A stretch of DNA of 26,889 nt from Bacteroidales bacterium M5 (lineage in GTDB: Bacteria > Bacteroidota > Bacteroidia > Bacteroidales > Muribaculaceae), in contig LUJP01000094.1 of the NCBI GenBank assembly GCA_001689535.1, forward strand, positions 1 to 26,889. The letters run 5' to 3'. The notes below the pieces were generated by a model. That model made no database searches. It was not told the DNA's origin and was given only the letters and a program-made list of their open reading frames with translations. The stretch's first letter is position 1, and every line of letters starts with the position of its first letter. Both the position numbers and the translations under genes were made by a program. Of the stretch, positions 6,785-14,471 are shown in pieces.

Positions 6785-8755
6785 TCATTGGAAGCCTTCG
6801 AGCTCCATAGATGCAATTTCCCAAAGGCTCATTGCGTTCTCAAGGCCTTTCTGAGCTTTGGCATGACGCTGGCATAAGTCGTCGGAGAATTCACCGGCAG
6901 CCATTTCCGTTTCGATTTCAGCAACAATTCCTTCCAGACGGCTGATTTCAGCCTCAGCGTCCTCAACCTTTTTTCTTAGCCTCCGCAGATTTTTTTCCCG
7001 TTCCTTCTGTTCGGCATAGCTTAGTCTTGGAATGCCCTTGTCCCCTGAAGCCGCAGGATCGGTCTTTTGGGATGATGCTGTTGCTTCGGAAGCAGATTTC
7101 TCCACAGAAGGCTTCTTCTCTTTTGAGATTTCAAGTTCCGAGAGAGAGGCAATCTTTTTCTTCTCAAGAAACTCATAGATACCTCCGAGGCATTCCTTGA
7201 CCTTTCCGCCGCCGAATTCATATACCTTTTCTACCAGTCCGTCCAGAAACTCGCGGTCGTGACTCACCACGATCACAGTGCCGTTGAAATCGCGGATAGC
7301 CTGCTTAAGGATGTCCTTGGTGCGCATGTCAAGATGGTTGGTAGGCTCGTCAAGTATAAGAAGGTTCACGGGCTCGAGAAGAAGCTTTATCATGGCCAGG
7401 CGAGTTTTCTCTCCACCTGAAAGCACCTTCACCTTTTTATCCGATGCCTCGCCACCAAACATGAATGCGCCGAGAATATCGCGTATCTTTGTGCGTATGT
7501 CGCCCGTGGCCACACGGTCAATCGTATCGAATACCGTGAGCTCTCCGTCGAGCATTGAGGCCTGGTTTTGCGCGAAATATCCTATCTTGACATTATGTCC
7601 TATTTTTAGTGAGCCGGTAAATGGAATCTCACCCATTATGCATTTCACAAGGGTGGATTTTCCTTCACCGTTTTTACCTACGAAAGCTATCTTTTCTCCG
7701 CGCTTGAGCGTAAAAGTTGCCCCGTCGAAAACCTGATGTTCGCCGTATGCTTTCCCCACGTTGTCAAGTATCAGCGGATAGTCGCCCGAACGGGGTGCCG
7801 GAGGGAAACGAAGATTGATATGGGAATTGTCTACTTCGTCAACCTCTATGCGCTCTATTTTGCTGAGCTGCTTTATGCGGCTTTGCACCTGGACGCTCTT
7901 AGTGGCCTTATATCTGAAGCGTTCTATGAAGTCCTCGGTCTCCTGAATGTGTTTCTGCTGGTTCAGGTAGGCTCTCATCTGTTGCTCTACTCTTTCCTTT
8001 CTCAGTTCTACGAAATGAGAATAGTTTACGGCATAATCATAGATTTTGCCGCAGGAGATCTCTATGGTGCGATTCGTTACATTGTCAATGAAAGCGCGGT
8101 CGTGGCTCACAAGAACCACAGCGCCGGCTTTGTTTGTAAGAAATTGCTCCAGCCACTGTATCGACTCTATGTCCAGATGGTTGGTTGGCTCGTCGAGAAG
8201 GAGCACATCAGGGCGCTGGAGGAGTAGTTTGGCGAGCTCGATTCGCATGCGCCATCCCCCCGAGAATTCCGATGTGGGCCTGTCAAAATCACTTCGCACG
8301 AATCCGAGGCCTGTGAGTGTTTTCTCCATTTCGGCCTCGCAGTTTTCACTTTGCTCCATTGCCATTCTTTCGGAGAGAGAACTTACTCGCTCAATCAGCT
8401 CATGGTATTCCTCACTTTCATAATCCGTGCGCGAGGAGAGCTCTTCGGTGGCTTCGTCCAGTTTGCGTTTCAGTTCGTCAATGTGGGCAAACGCTTTTCT
8501 TACCTCCTCTTTAACCGTGAGAGTGTCGTTCAGTTCCATTTGCTGGGGAAGGTATCCCACGGTAATGTCGCGGGGCATGGAAACTTTACCTGAAGTAGGA
8601 AGCTGGATACCCGCAATGATTTTAAGCATTGTGGATTTGCCGGCGCCGTTTTTACCCACGAGTGCTATGCGGTCACGTGGGTTGATCACGTAATTTATAT
8701 TGTCAAAGAGTGATTTGGCGCTGAACTCTACGCTTAAATTTTGAATGGAGACCAT
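6785..8755 (-). CDS. ABC-F family ATPase
   Basis: A 656-residue soluble protein with two ATP-binding cassettes and no membrane segment, the layout of ABC-F proteins, which act at the ribosome E site. Cassette one: Walker A GKNGAGKST at 34-42, signature FSGGWRMRIELAK from 164, Walker B LLLDEPTNHLD near 185. The linker (about 235-300), rich in Gln, Lys and Arg, is the P-site tRNA interaction motif region. Cassette two: Walker A GKNGEGKST at 360-368, signature LSGGEKTR at 445-452, Walker B LILDEPTNHLD near 466. The C-terminal extension has a Ser/Ala/Lys-rich stretch (545-572) and a coiled coil (about 580-625), as in the Uup/YheS-like groups. It is probably a housekeeping translation factor; an antibiotic-resistance role cannot be excluded but nothing points to it. 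It has its own promoter. Confidence 0.93.
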   Translation of the reverse strand: MVSIQNLSVEFSAKSLFDNINYVINPRDRIALVGKNGAGKSTMLKIIAGIQLPTSGKVSMPRDITVGYLPQQMELNDTLTVKEEVRKAFAHIDELKRKLDEATEELSSRTDYESEEYHELIERVSSLSERMAMEQSENCEAEMEKTLTGLGFVRSDFDRPTSEFSGGWRMRIELAKLLLQRPDVLLLDEPTNHLDIESIQWLEQFLTNKAGAVVLVSHDRAFIDNVTNRTIEISCGKIYDYAVNYSHFVELRKERVEQQMRAYLNQQKHIQETEDFIERFRYKATKSVQVQSRIKQLSKIERIEVDEVDNSHINLRFPPAPRSGDYPLILDNVGKAYGEHQVFDGATFTLKRGEKIAFVGKNGEGKSTLVKCIMGEIPFTGSLKIGHNVKIGYFAQNQASMLDGELTVFDTIDRVATGDIRTKIRDILGAFMFGGEASDKKVKVLSGGEKTRLAMIKLLLEPVNLLILDEPTNHLDMRTKDILKQAIRDFNGTVIVVSHDREFLDGLVEKVYEFGGGKVKECLGGIYEFLEKKKIASLSELEISKEKKPSVEKSASEATASSQKTDPAASGDKGIPRLSYAEQKEREKNLRRLRKKVEDAEAEISRLEGIVAEIETEMAAGEFSDDLCQRHAKAQKGLENAMSLWEIASMELEGFQ

Positions 8756-8768
8756 CTCTTGTGCCTTA

Positions 8769-8815
8769 TTTGGAATTCAGGTGCAAAGGTACTTAAAAAC
8801 CGTGCCAATTCCAAA
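8769..8815. repeat. 9-bp inverted repeat bracketing the ABC-F promoter
   Basis: TTTGGAATT at 8769-8777 and AATTCCAAA at 8807-8815 are perfect reverse complements, 29 bp apart. One arm covers the -33 box, the other the predicted start of transcription. Confidence 0.7.
8784..8815 (-). promoter_or_regulatory. ABC-F gene promoter
   Basis: On the minus strand, TTTG (8815-8812) and TACCTTTG (8791-8784) are 20 bp apart. The start site would be near 8777, about 20 nt before the ATG. The whole promoter lies between the arms of a 9-bp perfect inverted repeat. Confidence 0.75.
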
Positions 8816-8872
8816 GTGCCGTAAGCGTGACAGGGGGCTTTCGAATGAAGAAGCGAAAGCCATAAGTGGCAA

Positions 8873-9424
8873 TCAGCGTCTGCGGTAAATGATGGCCGAC
8901 TCAGTGATGACGATATCAACCGGCACATCAAACGGGTCAGCCTCCATCTCGTCTATAAGCTGGAAATCGTAGGCTACTCCTACTTTCAGTGCGCGTGTAC
9001 GGGAGAGTAGCCGGTCGTAATATCCTTTCCCTCTTCCCACACGATTGCAGTTGCGGTCATACGCTACCGCGGGTACCACCACCATTTCCATTTCAGATGC
9101 ATCGGCGAGGTCGTCGCCTTCCGGCTCCTCGATTCTGAACGCTCCGGAACGAAGGCGTGTGCGGTCATATGGAAGAATCTCCAGGTCTATACCGTTTACC
9201 CGTGGAAGAAAGAAGTGTTTCTTTCCGCTCCATTTGGTGAGGAATTCACGGGTGGAGAGTTCGTCAGGCAGGGAATTGTACATCAATATCCTGTCGCTCA
9301 TCAGGAAGGCGGCAAGCTGTTCAAGCCTGTCGAATACGTTTCGGGCCGCTTTCTGACGTTCATCATCATCAAGCAGACTCTTGCGGGCGCGCATTCTCAG
9401 GCGGATATCATTCTTGTTCATCAT
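8873..9424 (-). CDS. 5-formyltetrahydrofolate cyclo-ligase
   Basis: Converts 5-formyl-THF to 5,10-methenyl-THF with ATP, rescuing folate trapped in the 5-formyl form. The 183-residue protein matches the family length and has the hallmark substrate- and ATP-binding segment GRGKGYYDRLL at 130-140, preceded by VVVPAVAYDRNCNRV. The N-terminal basic helix (IRLRMRARKSLLDDDERQKA) is also typical. The start ATG (9424-9422) overlaps the stop of the S41 protease as ATGA, so translation is probably coupled; a second ATG follows directly. It is the last gene of the deaminase, protease, cyclo-ligase unit; 117 bp separate it from the ABC-F gene, which has its own promoter. Confidence 0.92.
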   Translation of the reverse strand: MMNKNDIRLRMRARKSLLDDDERQKAARNVFDRLEQLAAFLMSDRILMYNSLPDELSTREFLTKWSGKKHFFLPRVNGIDLEILPYDRTRLRSGAFRIEEPEGDDLADASEMEMVVVPAVAYDRNCNRVGRGKGYYDRLLSRTRALKVGVAYDFQLIDEMEADPFDVPVDIVITESAIIYRRR

Positions 9425-11064
9425 CGCACGGTTGTAGTGTCGGGCGCTTGTTTGTTGAGGGTGGGTTCACTGTTTTTAAGCTCCTCAAGCGCACGCTCCA
9501 CGGCCTTGTCCTGACGGTTTATAACTTCGTAGAAAGCCGATGTGCCAAGAACGTCGCGTGCAATCAGCGCCTTTAACTGACTAACAATTAAGTCGCGTGA
9601 AAGGTTTATGTAGTACCAGCGCGGTGCAATTCCCCCTTCTTTTTTTGCAAAGGCCACGAAATCCGAAAGCAGCTGGTCGTCGTTCGGCAACAAGCTTTCT
9701 ACTTCATCCACTGTAGCGGCTTCTGAAAGACGGGGCCGGTTGACGTCGGCATATCTGAATGCAAACCTTTGAAGCATTCCGGCGTTCAACACATTTATAT
9801 AATACGATGAGATACCGGTTGTGTCGTTAGGCACAAAGATGTCAGGCATGATGCCGCCACCTCCGTAAACCTCGCGTCCTCCGGCCGTATGGTAAACAAC
9901 CGATTTGTCTATATAAGCGCTGTCGGCGCTGAAGCCTTCGCCATGGCTGTAGCGTTCGGCTATTTCCATTCCATAGCTGTCAAGGTTGCCCGGAGTGTAG
10001 GTTTTCTGAATGCAACGTCCGGATGGAGTATAATATCTTGCTGTTGTGAGACGGAGAGCGCTGCTGTCGGGGAGTGAAATCTGTTTCTGTACCAGTCCTT
10101 TGCCGAATGAACGGCGTCCTAAGATGGTTCCCCGGTCATTATCCTGGATGGCTCCGGCGAAAATCTCGCTTGCGCTTGCTGAGTATTCATCAATAAGAAC
10201 TGCCACTCTTGAATCGGCAAATGCGCCGTTGCCGTCGCTGAAAGCCATACTTTCGGCTCTTCCGTCGCGTCCGTGTGTGGAGACAATGAGCTTACCTGCA
10301 GGAAGAAATTCGTTGGCCATCAGTATGGCTATTTCCATGTACCCTCCGGTGTTTCCGCGAAGGTCTATCACGTAATCCTCGGCCCCACGGCTACGCAGAT
10401 CAACCAAGGCGTTCAGGAACTCTTCGAAAGTGGTGCGGCCGAATTTGCTTACGCGGATAAATCCGGTGGTGGGATTCAGCATATAGCTTGATTCCACGCT
10501 GGCCACGGGAATATCGCCGCGGGTTACTTCAAATTCAAGCATATCGGGACTCGTGGCGCGAAGTACTCCAAGCTTTACTTTTGTGTCGCGAGGGCCTCTG
10601 AGGCGTGAAATGATTTTAGTATCGGTCCATTCCTTGGTGTTGACCACAGTGTCATTGATTTCCACTATTCTGTCACCAGCCATGATTCCTACTTTTTCCG
10701 AAGGGCCTCCGGATATGACCTCAAGCACAGTTATGGTATCGTTGAGGGTATTGAACTGAATGCCGATGCCGCAGAACGAACCGTCAAGCTCTTCATTTAC
10801 GGCCTGGAGATCGCTGGCAGGGATATATGCTGAATGCGGGTCGAGTTTTGAGAGGATATCGGGAATGGTTTTCTCGATAAGGCTGTCGGTATCGACTTTG
10901 TCCACATATTCATTCTCGATGTATTGAAGAACCGTACCAAGTTTGTTCTGTCCTTCCGATATGTCTATGCTGAAAAATTTGGCACCCAAAATAATGCCGC
11001 TGGCAAAAGCCACGGCAACCATAAGGGGAATCCATACTGATGTTTTTTTGAAATCTATGTTCAT
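9421..11064 (-). CDS. S41 family C-terminal processing peptidase (CtpA/Prc type)
   Basis: A 547-residue periplasmic serine protease anchored by one N-terminal helix (residues about 10-28). Residues about 85-170 hold the PDZ domain that recognises C-terminal tails (CGIGIQFNTLNDTITVLEVI, GIMAGDRIVEIND). The catalytic core follows: YSASASEIFAGAIQDND contains the nucleophilic serine in SASASE (295-300), and FGKGLVQ carries the general-base Lys322. The last 150 residues form a C-terminal domain common in Bacteroidales homologues. Substrates are unknown; relatives trim periplasmic and cell-wall proteins. It starts 78 bp after the deaminase gene and overlaps the cyclo-ligase by 4 bp. Confidence 0.92.
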   Translation of the reverse strand: MNIDFKKTSVWIPLMVAVAFASGIILGAKFFSIDISEGQNKLGTVLQYIENEYVDKVDTDSLIEKTIPDILSKLDPHSAYIPASDLQAVNEELDGSFCGIGIQFNTLNDTITVLEVISGGPSEKVGIMAGDRIVEINDTVVNTKEWTDTKIISRLRGPRDTKVKLGVLRATSPDMLEFEVTRGDIPVASVESSYMLNPTTGFIRVSKFGRTTFEEFLNALVDLRSRGAEDYVIDLRGNTGGYMEIAILMANEFLPAGKLIVSTHGRDGRAESMAFSDGNGAFADSRVAVLIDEYSASASEIFAGAIQDNDRGTILGRRSFGKGLVQKQISLPDSSALRLTTARYYTPSGRCIQKTYTPGNLDSYGMEIAERYSHGEGFSADSAYIDKSVVYHTAGGREVYGGGGIMPDIFVPNDTTGISSYYINVLNAGMLQRFAFRYADVNRPRLSEAATVDEVESLLPNDDQLLSDFVAFAKKEGGIAPRWYYINLSRDLIVSQLKALIARDVLGTSAFYEVINRQDKAVERALEELKNSEPTLNKQAPDTTTVR

Positions 11065-11142
11065 CGTGTTGATGATGGATGGTGTAAAGTAATGTGCAAG
11101 ATGTGAAAGTCGGGTGAAATATTGGCTTCTGGAGCCGTCGGC

Positions 11143-11586
11143 TTAATCTAAGTCGGGTATATGTACGGTTTCTACCCCGGCGCGTCTGAGAAGGTCGAGG
11201 CCATCTGTTATCCTGTAAAGGTCGCGGTACACTACACGGATTATTCCGGCCTGTATTATGAGCTTGGAGCATTCCATGCAGGGAGAAGCGGTGACATAGA
11301 GGGTAGAACCGGCCGACGAGTTATTGCTTCGCGCCACTTTTGTTATGGCGTTTGCCTCGGCATGGAGCACGTAAGGTTTTGTGATACCGTTCTCATCCTC
11401 GCAAATGTTTTCAAAACCTGCGGGAGTGCCGTTGAATCCATCTGATATTATCATCTGGTCTTTAACAAGCAATGCTCCCACACGTCGGCGTGTGCAGTAA
11501 GAATTCTCGGCCCAGATAGAGGCCATGCGCAGATAGCGCTTATCAAGAATAAAGTGTTTGTCTGTCTGTTCCATTATCAATGGCAT
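11143..11586 (-). CDS. dCMP deaminase family protein (ComEB-like)
   Basis: Zinc-dependent cytidine/deoxycytidylate deaminase fold; most likely makes dUMP from dCMP for thymidylate synthesis. The 147-residue product has the zinc-binding and catalytic HAEANA (His75, Glu77) and PCMEC (Cys103, Cys106) motifs, plus VGALLVKDQMIISDGFNGTP, which is typical of dCMP deaminases. The first residues MPLIMEQTDK leave two possible starts: M1 (11586) or M5 (11574). Homologues usually begin close to the second, so the true start may be 11574. It is the first gene of a minus-strand unit with the S41 protease and the cyclo-ligase. Tetrameric homologues are allosterically controlled by dCTP/dTTP; this cannot be judged here. 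Confidence 0.9.
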   Translation of the reverse strand: MPLIMEQTDKHFILDKRYLRMASIWAENSYCTRRRVGALLVKDQMIISDGFNGTPAGFENICEDENGITKPYVLHAEANAITKVARSNNSSAGSTLYVTASPCMECSKLIIQAGIIRVVYRDLYRITDGLDLLRRAGVETVHIPDLD

Positions 11587-11637
11587 GTTTTTTCAGCCCG
11601 AAAATGTATCGCGATGAAATGCCGCGGTTTATTTCTG

Positions 11638-11645
11638 CAAAGTTA
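11638..11645 (-). promoter_or_regulatory. -7 element of the deaminase/protease/cyclo-ligase unit
   Basis: The minus strand reads TAACTTTG, a match to TAnnTTTG; transcription would start near 11631, 45-57 nt before the start codon. No TTTG at -33 was found. Confidence 0.5.
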
Positions 11646-12047
11646 CTTATTATTTTCGTTTCTCTCATTCAATACATGGAAAAAGGTCGCTACCATATCA
11701 TTTAAGTACAATAATATTATTGTTTCAGTAATTTACCCATCATAAAGAATGGATTGAGGGGCGACGTGCTGTCAGAACATAAGTCGTGAAAACCGGCATG
11801 ACGAGACACGAAACGCATACTCTTATCAAATAGATATTATCTGGCGGATTCCAGCGAGGAGGACGGCCAGATTTTTTGCCATTTGCACAATTTTGAACTT
11901 CCTAAGGGCCGTAATGTTAAAATCGATATGAAAAAGTTTGAAAATAGCTAAAGAACCTCAAACTCAGCTAAAAGCCGAAACAATTGTTTTTTCAGAGAGG
12001 TTTTCAGAGTATAAAGGTCTCAGTCATATTTCAAATACACACTGACT
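11646..12047. other. Divergent intergenic region between deaminase and sigma factor
   Basis: About 400 bp without a coding sequence I can support. It contains a terminator-like hairpin at 11839-11877 on the plus strand and a roughly 170-bp leader before the sigma factor ATG. No well-formed plus-strand promoter of the TAnnTTTG type was found, so the sigma gene may use a different sigma factor or a degenerate site. Confidence 0.5.
11839..11877 (+). terminator. Terminator-like hairpin upstream of the sigma factor gene
   Basis: ATCTGGC (11839-11845) pairs perfectly with GCCAGAT (11866-11872) and is followed by a run of T to 11877. No plus-strand gene precedes it, so it may end a short RNA or act as an attenuator in the sigma leader. 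Confidence 0.45.
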
Positions 12048-12569
12048 ATGGTAAACAACAAATTCCAGGCGCGTCTTGTCGCATTGCAGACGAATCTTCT
12101 GAATTTTGCCTACATACTTACTTCTAACCGCGACGATGCCTACGATCTACTTCAGGACACTACGCTCAAAGCGCTTGATAACGAAGAGAAATATTCTGAA
12201 AATACCAATTTTAAAGGATGGGTTTTCACTATCATGCGCAATATCTTCATTAATAATTATCGGCGCACAGTGAGGAGTGCAACCATGCTCGATGGTTCGG
12301 ACGATTTATATTTTCTGAATCTTCCTCAGGACTCCGGTATCGCTTCGCCAGAAAACTCTTACGCAGTGAACGAGATAAATGAGGTGATAAGCAGTTTTGA
12401 CGAGGGTTATAGAATACCATTTTCCATGCATCTTTCTGGCTATAAATACTCAGAAATCGCGCAACACATGAAACTTCCGGTAGGAACCGTCAAAAGCCGT
12501 ATATATTATGCCCGGAAGCGCCTGCGGGTGATACTTAAGGATTATGAGTCGAGGTCGCCTGAGGAATAG
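12048..12569 (+). CDS. ECF-type RNA polymerase sigma factor
   Basis: A 173-residue extracytoplasmic-function sigma factor. Region 2 is at about 15-80: LLNFAYILTSNRDDAYDLLQ for core binding and -10 recognition, then FKGWVFTIMRNIFINNYRR. Region 4 at about 120-165 has the helix-turn-helix YSEIAQHMKLPVGTVKSRIY followed by YARKRLRVILKDY. The intervening LDGSDDLYFLNLPQDSGIAS is strongly reminiscent of a widely conserved Bacteroidales ECF protein. No anti-sigma factor gene is adjacent, unlike the SusC/D-linked ECFs, so it is probably a general or stress-linked factor; the regulon is unknown. The last 28 bases overlap the end of rmuC on the opposite strand. Confidence 0.93.
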   Translation: MVNNKFQARLVALQTNLLNFAYILTSNRDDAYDLLQDTTLKALDNEEKYSENTNFKGWVFTIMRNIFINNYRRTVRSATMLDGSDDLYFLNLPQDSGIASPENSYAVNEINEVISSFDEGYRIPFSMHLSGYKYSEIAQHMKLPVGTVKSRIYYARKRLRVILKDYESRSPEE

Positions 12570-13894
12570 GAACCGCAATCTTCTGATTGAGATAATTCTT
12601 CCGATTGAGACAGAGGCGGCCGTGTGTCCTCACTGGTGATTTTAAGCTCTTTCTTCGTTTTCGCTCCGAGATCGCGGAGTTCCCGTGCGCGTCCCACGAG
12701 ATTCCCGCGCCCGCGGCTGAGTTTGCCAATAGCGGCGTCGCATGTCTTTTGTGCCGATGAAATAGATAAGGCGACACGGCTTAGGTCTTCGGTAAGGCCC
12801 ACGAATTTGTCGTACATGGCACCTGCCTTTTCCGCTATTTCAAGAGCATTGCGCGTTTGCCGGTCCTGATTCCAGATCTGGGCTACGAGCCGCAGCAAGC
12901 CGATGAGCTGAGTGGGGGAGACCACGATTACATGTCGGTCAAACGCTTTTTGCCATAATCCGGGGTCAAGAGTCATTGCGGCGGCATAGGCTGCTTCATT
13001 GGGTATGAACATAACCGTAAAATCGAGTTTGTCAGTTCCCACGTAATCATGGTAGTTCTTTGCCGCAAGCTCGGCGATGTGTTTGTTGACGGAATCAAGG
13101 TGGGCTTTTGCTGCTATTTTTCGGGCGGTTTCATCATCTGTATTCATGTAGTCCACAAATGCCGTGAGGGAGACCTTTGAGTCGATAACCATCACGCGTC
13201 CTTCCGGATAGTTTATCACCACATCCGGGCGGAGCGCTCTGCCGGTTTCATCGCGTAAAGCCTTGCCGTTCTCATCTTCAGTCTGTTGCACGGTGAATTC
13301 CTCTCCTTTCCGGAGGCCGGATCTTTCAAGGATGGTTTCAAGTACCATCTCTCCCCACGCTCCTTGAGTTCGGGTGTTTCCACGGAGCGCCGACGAAAGT
13401 TCTCTGGCCTCTTTTCCTATGGAGTTGTTTACGTCAATCAGCTCTTTGATTCTCTGCTGCAGTGAGAATCTTTCCCTCGCCTCGGCGGAGTAGGTTTCTG
13501 AGACCTGTCGTTTGAAGCCTTCTATCTGCTCACGGAGCGGATCTATGAGCTGCCCCAGACGCAATGAGTTCTCGTTGCGCAGGGTTTCGGTGCTCTGCCG
13601 CAGGATTTCGTTTGCCATCAATCTGAAATTTTTTTCAGACTGGGCTGACAGTTCTCGGGTTATCTGGATCTTTAGCTCGCTCTCTTTGCGCAAGGAAGCG
13701 TATTCCACGTTATGTCTTGCCTCCAGCTCACGCAATCGTGATTCGGCGATCAGCCGGGCATGTATGGCGTCTTCTTTTTCCGTCTGAAGTATGCGTTCTC
13801 TTTTCCTTGTCTCATTCAGATTGTGCAGCTGTATAATCAGTGCAATACCTAGTATCACACATACAATCAGCGTTACTATCGTTATTCCGGTCAT
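12542..13894 (-). CDS. rmuC: RmuC family DNA recombination protein
   Basis: A 450-residue protein related to RmuC, which limits inversions at short inverted repeats and has a PD-(D/E)XK nuclease-like core. Residues 3-22 are a membrane-anchoring helix, about 25-170 a long coiled coil rich in Glu, Arg and Leu, and 175-390 the core: GNTRTQGAWGEMVLETILER, PDVVINYPEGRVMVIDSKVS and FIPNEAAYAAAMTLDPGLW are typical family blocks. The tail after 415 is polar (SEELSQSEDCGSYSSG) and poorly conserved-looking. The gene runs toward the sigma factor gene and their ends overlap by 28 bp. The 76-bp gap upstream is shared with the divergent rhodanese gene. Confidence 0.93.
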   Translation of the reverse strand: MTGITIVTLIVCVILGIALIIQLHNLNETRKRERILQTEKEDAIHARLIAESRLRELEARHNVEYASLRKESELKIQITRELSAQSEKNFRLMANEILRQSTETLRNENSLRLGQLIDPLREQIEGFKRQVSETYSAEARERFSLQQRIKELIDVNNSIGKEARELSSALRGNTRTQGAWGEMVLETILERSGLRKGEEFTVQQTEDENGKALRDETGRALRPDVVINYPEGRVMVIDSKVSLTAFVDYMNTDDETARKIAAKAHLDSVNKHIAELAAKNYHDYVGTDKLDFTVMFIPNEAAYAAAMTLDPGLWQKAFDRHVIVVSPTQLIGLLRLVAQIWNQDRQTRNALEIAEKAGAMYDKFVGLTEDLSRVALSISSAQKTCDAAIGKLSRGRGNLVGRARELRDLGAKTKKELKITSEDTRPPLSQSEELSQSEDCGSYSSGDLDS

Positions 13895-13935
13895 TTTTAT
13901 TCGGGTTGGTGTGTCAATGAAAAATTAAGGGCTCA

Positions 13936-13966
13936 TTGCAAAAATACGAAAGTTTGGGTACTTTTA
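13936..13966 (+). promoter_or_regulatory. Candidate promoter of the rhodanese gene
   Basis: TTG at 13936-13938 and TACTTTTA at 13959-13966 are 20 bp apart. The -7 box has A in place of the final G, so the match is imperfect. ATG 13971 follows closely, which would give an almost leaderless transcript. Confidence 0.35.
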
Positions 13967-13970
13967 CGCT

Positions 13971-14387
13971 ATGAAAACTTCAAGAAAACTATTGGCTTTG
14001 TTTGCCGCGTCTCTTCTCTCAGTCGGCGCTCTTGGTGCATGCGGCGGATCTGGGAGCACTTTTAAGACGGTTGATGCCCCGGAATTTGCGGAGGGTATAA
14101 AGAGTAATAATCCGGTTGTGGTGGATGTCCGCACCCCCGAAGAGTTCGCTGAAGGACACCTTCCCGGAGCGCTTAATATCGATTTCAAGTCAGATGATTT
14201 TCTTTCATCCGCAGAAAGCGCGCTTGAAAAGAAGAGGACGGTATATGTTTATTGCCGGAGCGGGCGTAGGTCGGCTGCCGCCGCTTCTCTCCTTGCCGAA
14301 AAAGGCTTTTCGCTGGTAAATCTCGACAGTGGAATAATAGACTGGCAGAAGAGAGGCTTTCCGGTAACAACAGCTCCGGAAGATTGA
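13971..14387 (+). CDS. Rhodanese-like lipoprotein
   Basis: A 138-residue protein with a lipoprotein signal peptide: basic start MKTSRK, hydrophobic core, and lipobox LGAC with the lipidated Cys at 24, followed by a Gly/Ser linker. Residues about 30-133 form one rhodanese domain, with VVVDVRTPEEFAEGHLPGAL and the active-site loop CRSGRRS starting at Cys95. The six-residue loop and Cys fit a sulfurtransferase of the single-domain GlpE/PspE kind acting in the periplasm. The physiological sulfur donor and acceptor are unknown. It is a single-gene unit, divergent from rmuC and convergent with the DUF4270 gene, with a strong shared terminator. Confidence 0.9.
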   Translation: MKTSRKLLALFAASLLSVGALGACGGSGSTFKTVDAPEFAEGIKSNNPVVVDVRTPEEFAEGHLPGALNIDFKSDDFLSSAESALEKKRTVYVYCRSGRRSAAAASLLAEKGFSLVNLDSGIIDWQKRGFPVTTAPED

Positions 14388-14409
14388 CGGCATCTCAGTT
14401 ATAGCAATT

Positions 14410-14456
14410 ATAATAAGAAGGCGGTGTGCTTTTTGAGCACACCGCCTTCTTATTAT
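14410..14456. terminator. Bidirectional terminator, 21-bp perfect stem
   Basis: Bases 14410-14430 and 14436-14456 are perfectly complementary around a TTTTG loop. The stem has a GC-rich inner part and an AT-rich base (ATAATAAGAAG/CTTCTTATTAT), so each strand leaves a U-rich 3' arm. It sits between two convergent genes and can serve both. Confidence 0.9.
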
Positions 14457-14471
14457 TGATGTCCTAAGTAG

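Noticed and set aside
6700..6795. Open minus-strand frame after the ABC-F stop (ends TAA at 6702-6700)
   Set aside because: Protein-like over about 35 residues, but it has no start codon outside the ABC-F gene, so it is likely chance.
7278..8693. Several plus-strand frames of 60-163 residues opposite the ABC-F gene
   Set aside because: They are antisense shadows of a strongly conserved ABC-F coding sequence and show no domain of their own.
12535..12777. 80-aa minus-strand frame overlapping the end of rmuC
   Set aside because: Out of frame with RmuC, which is well supported; composition Arg/His/Pro-rich with no domain.
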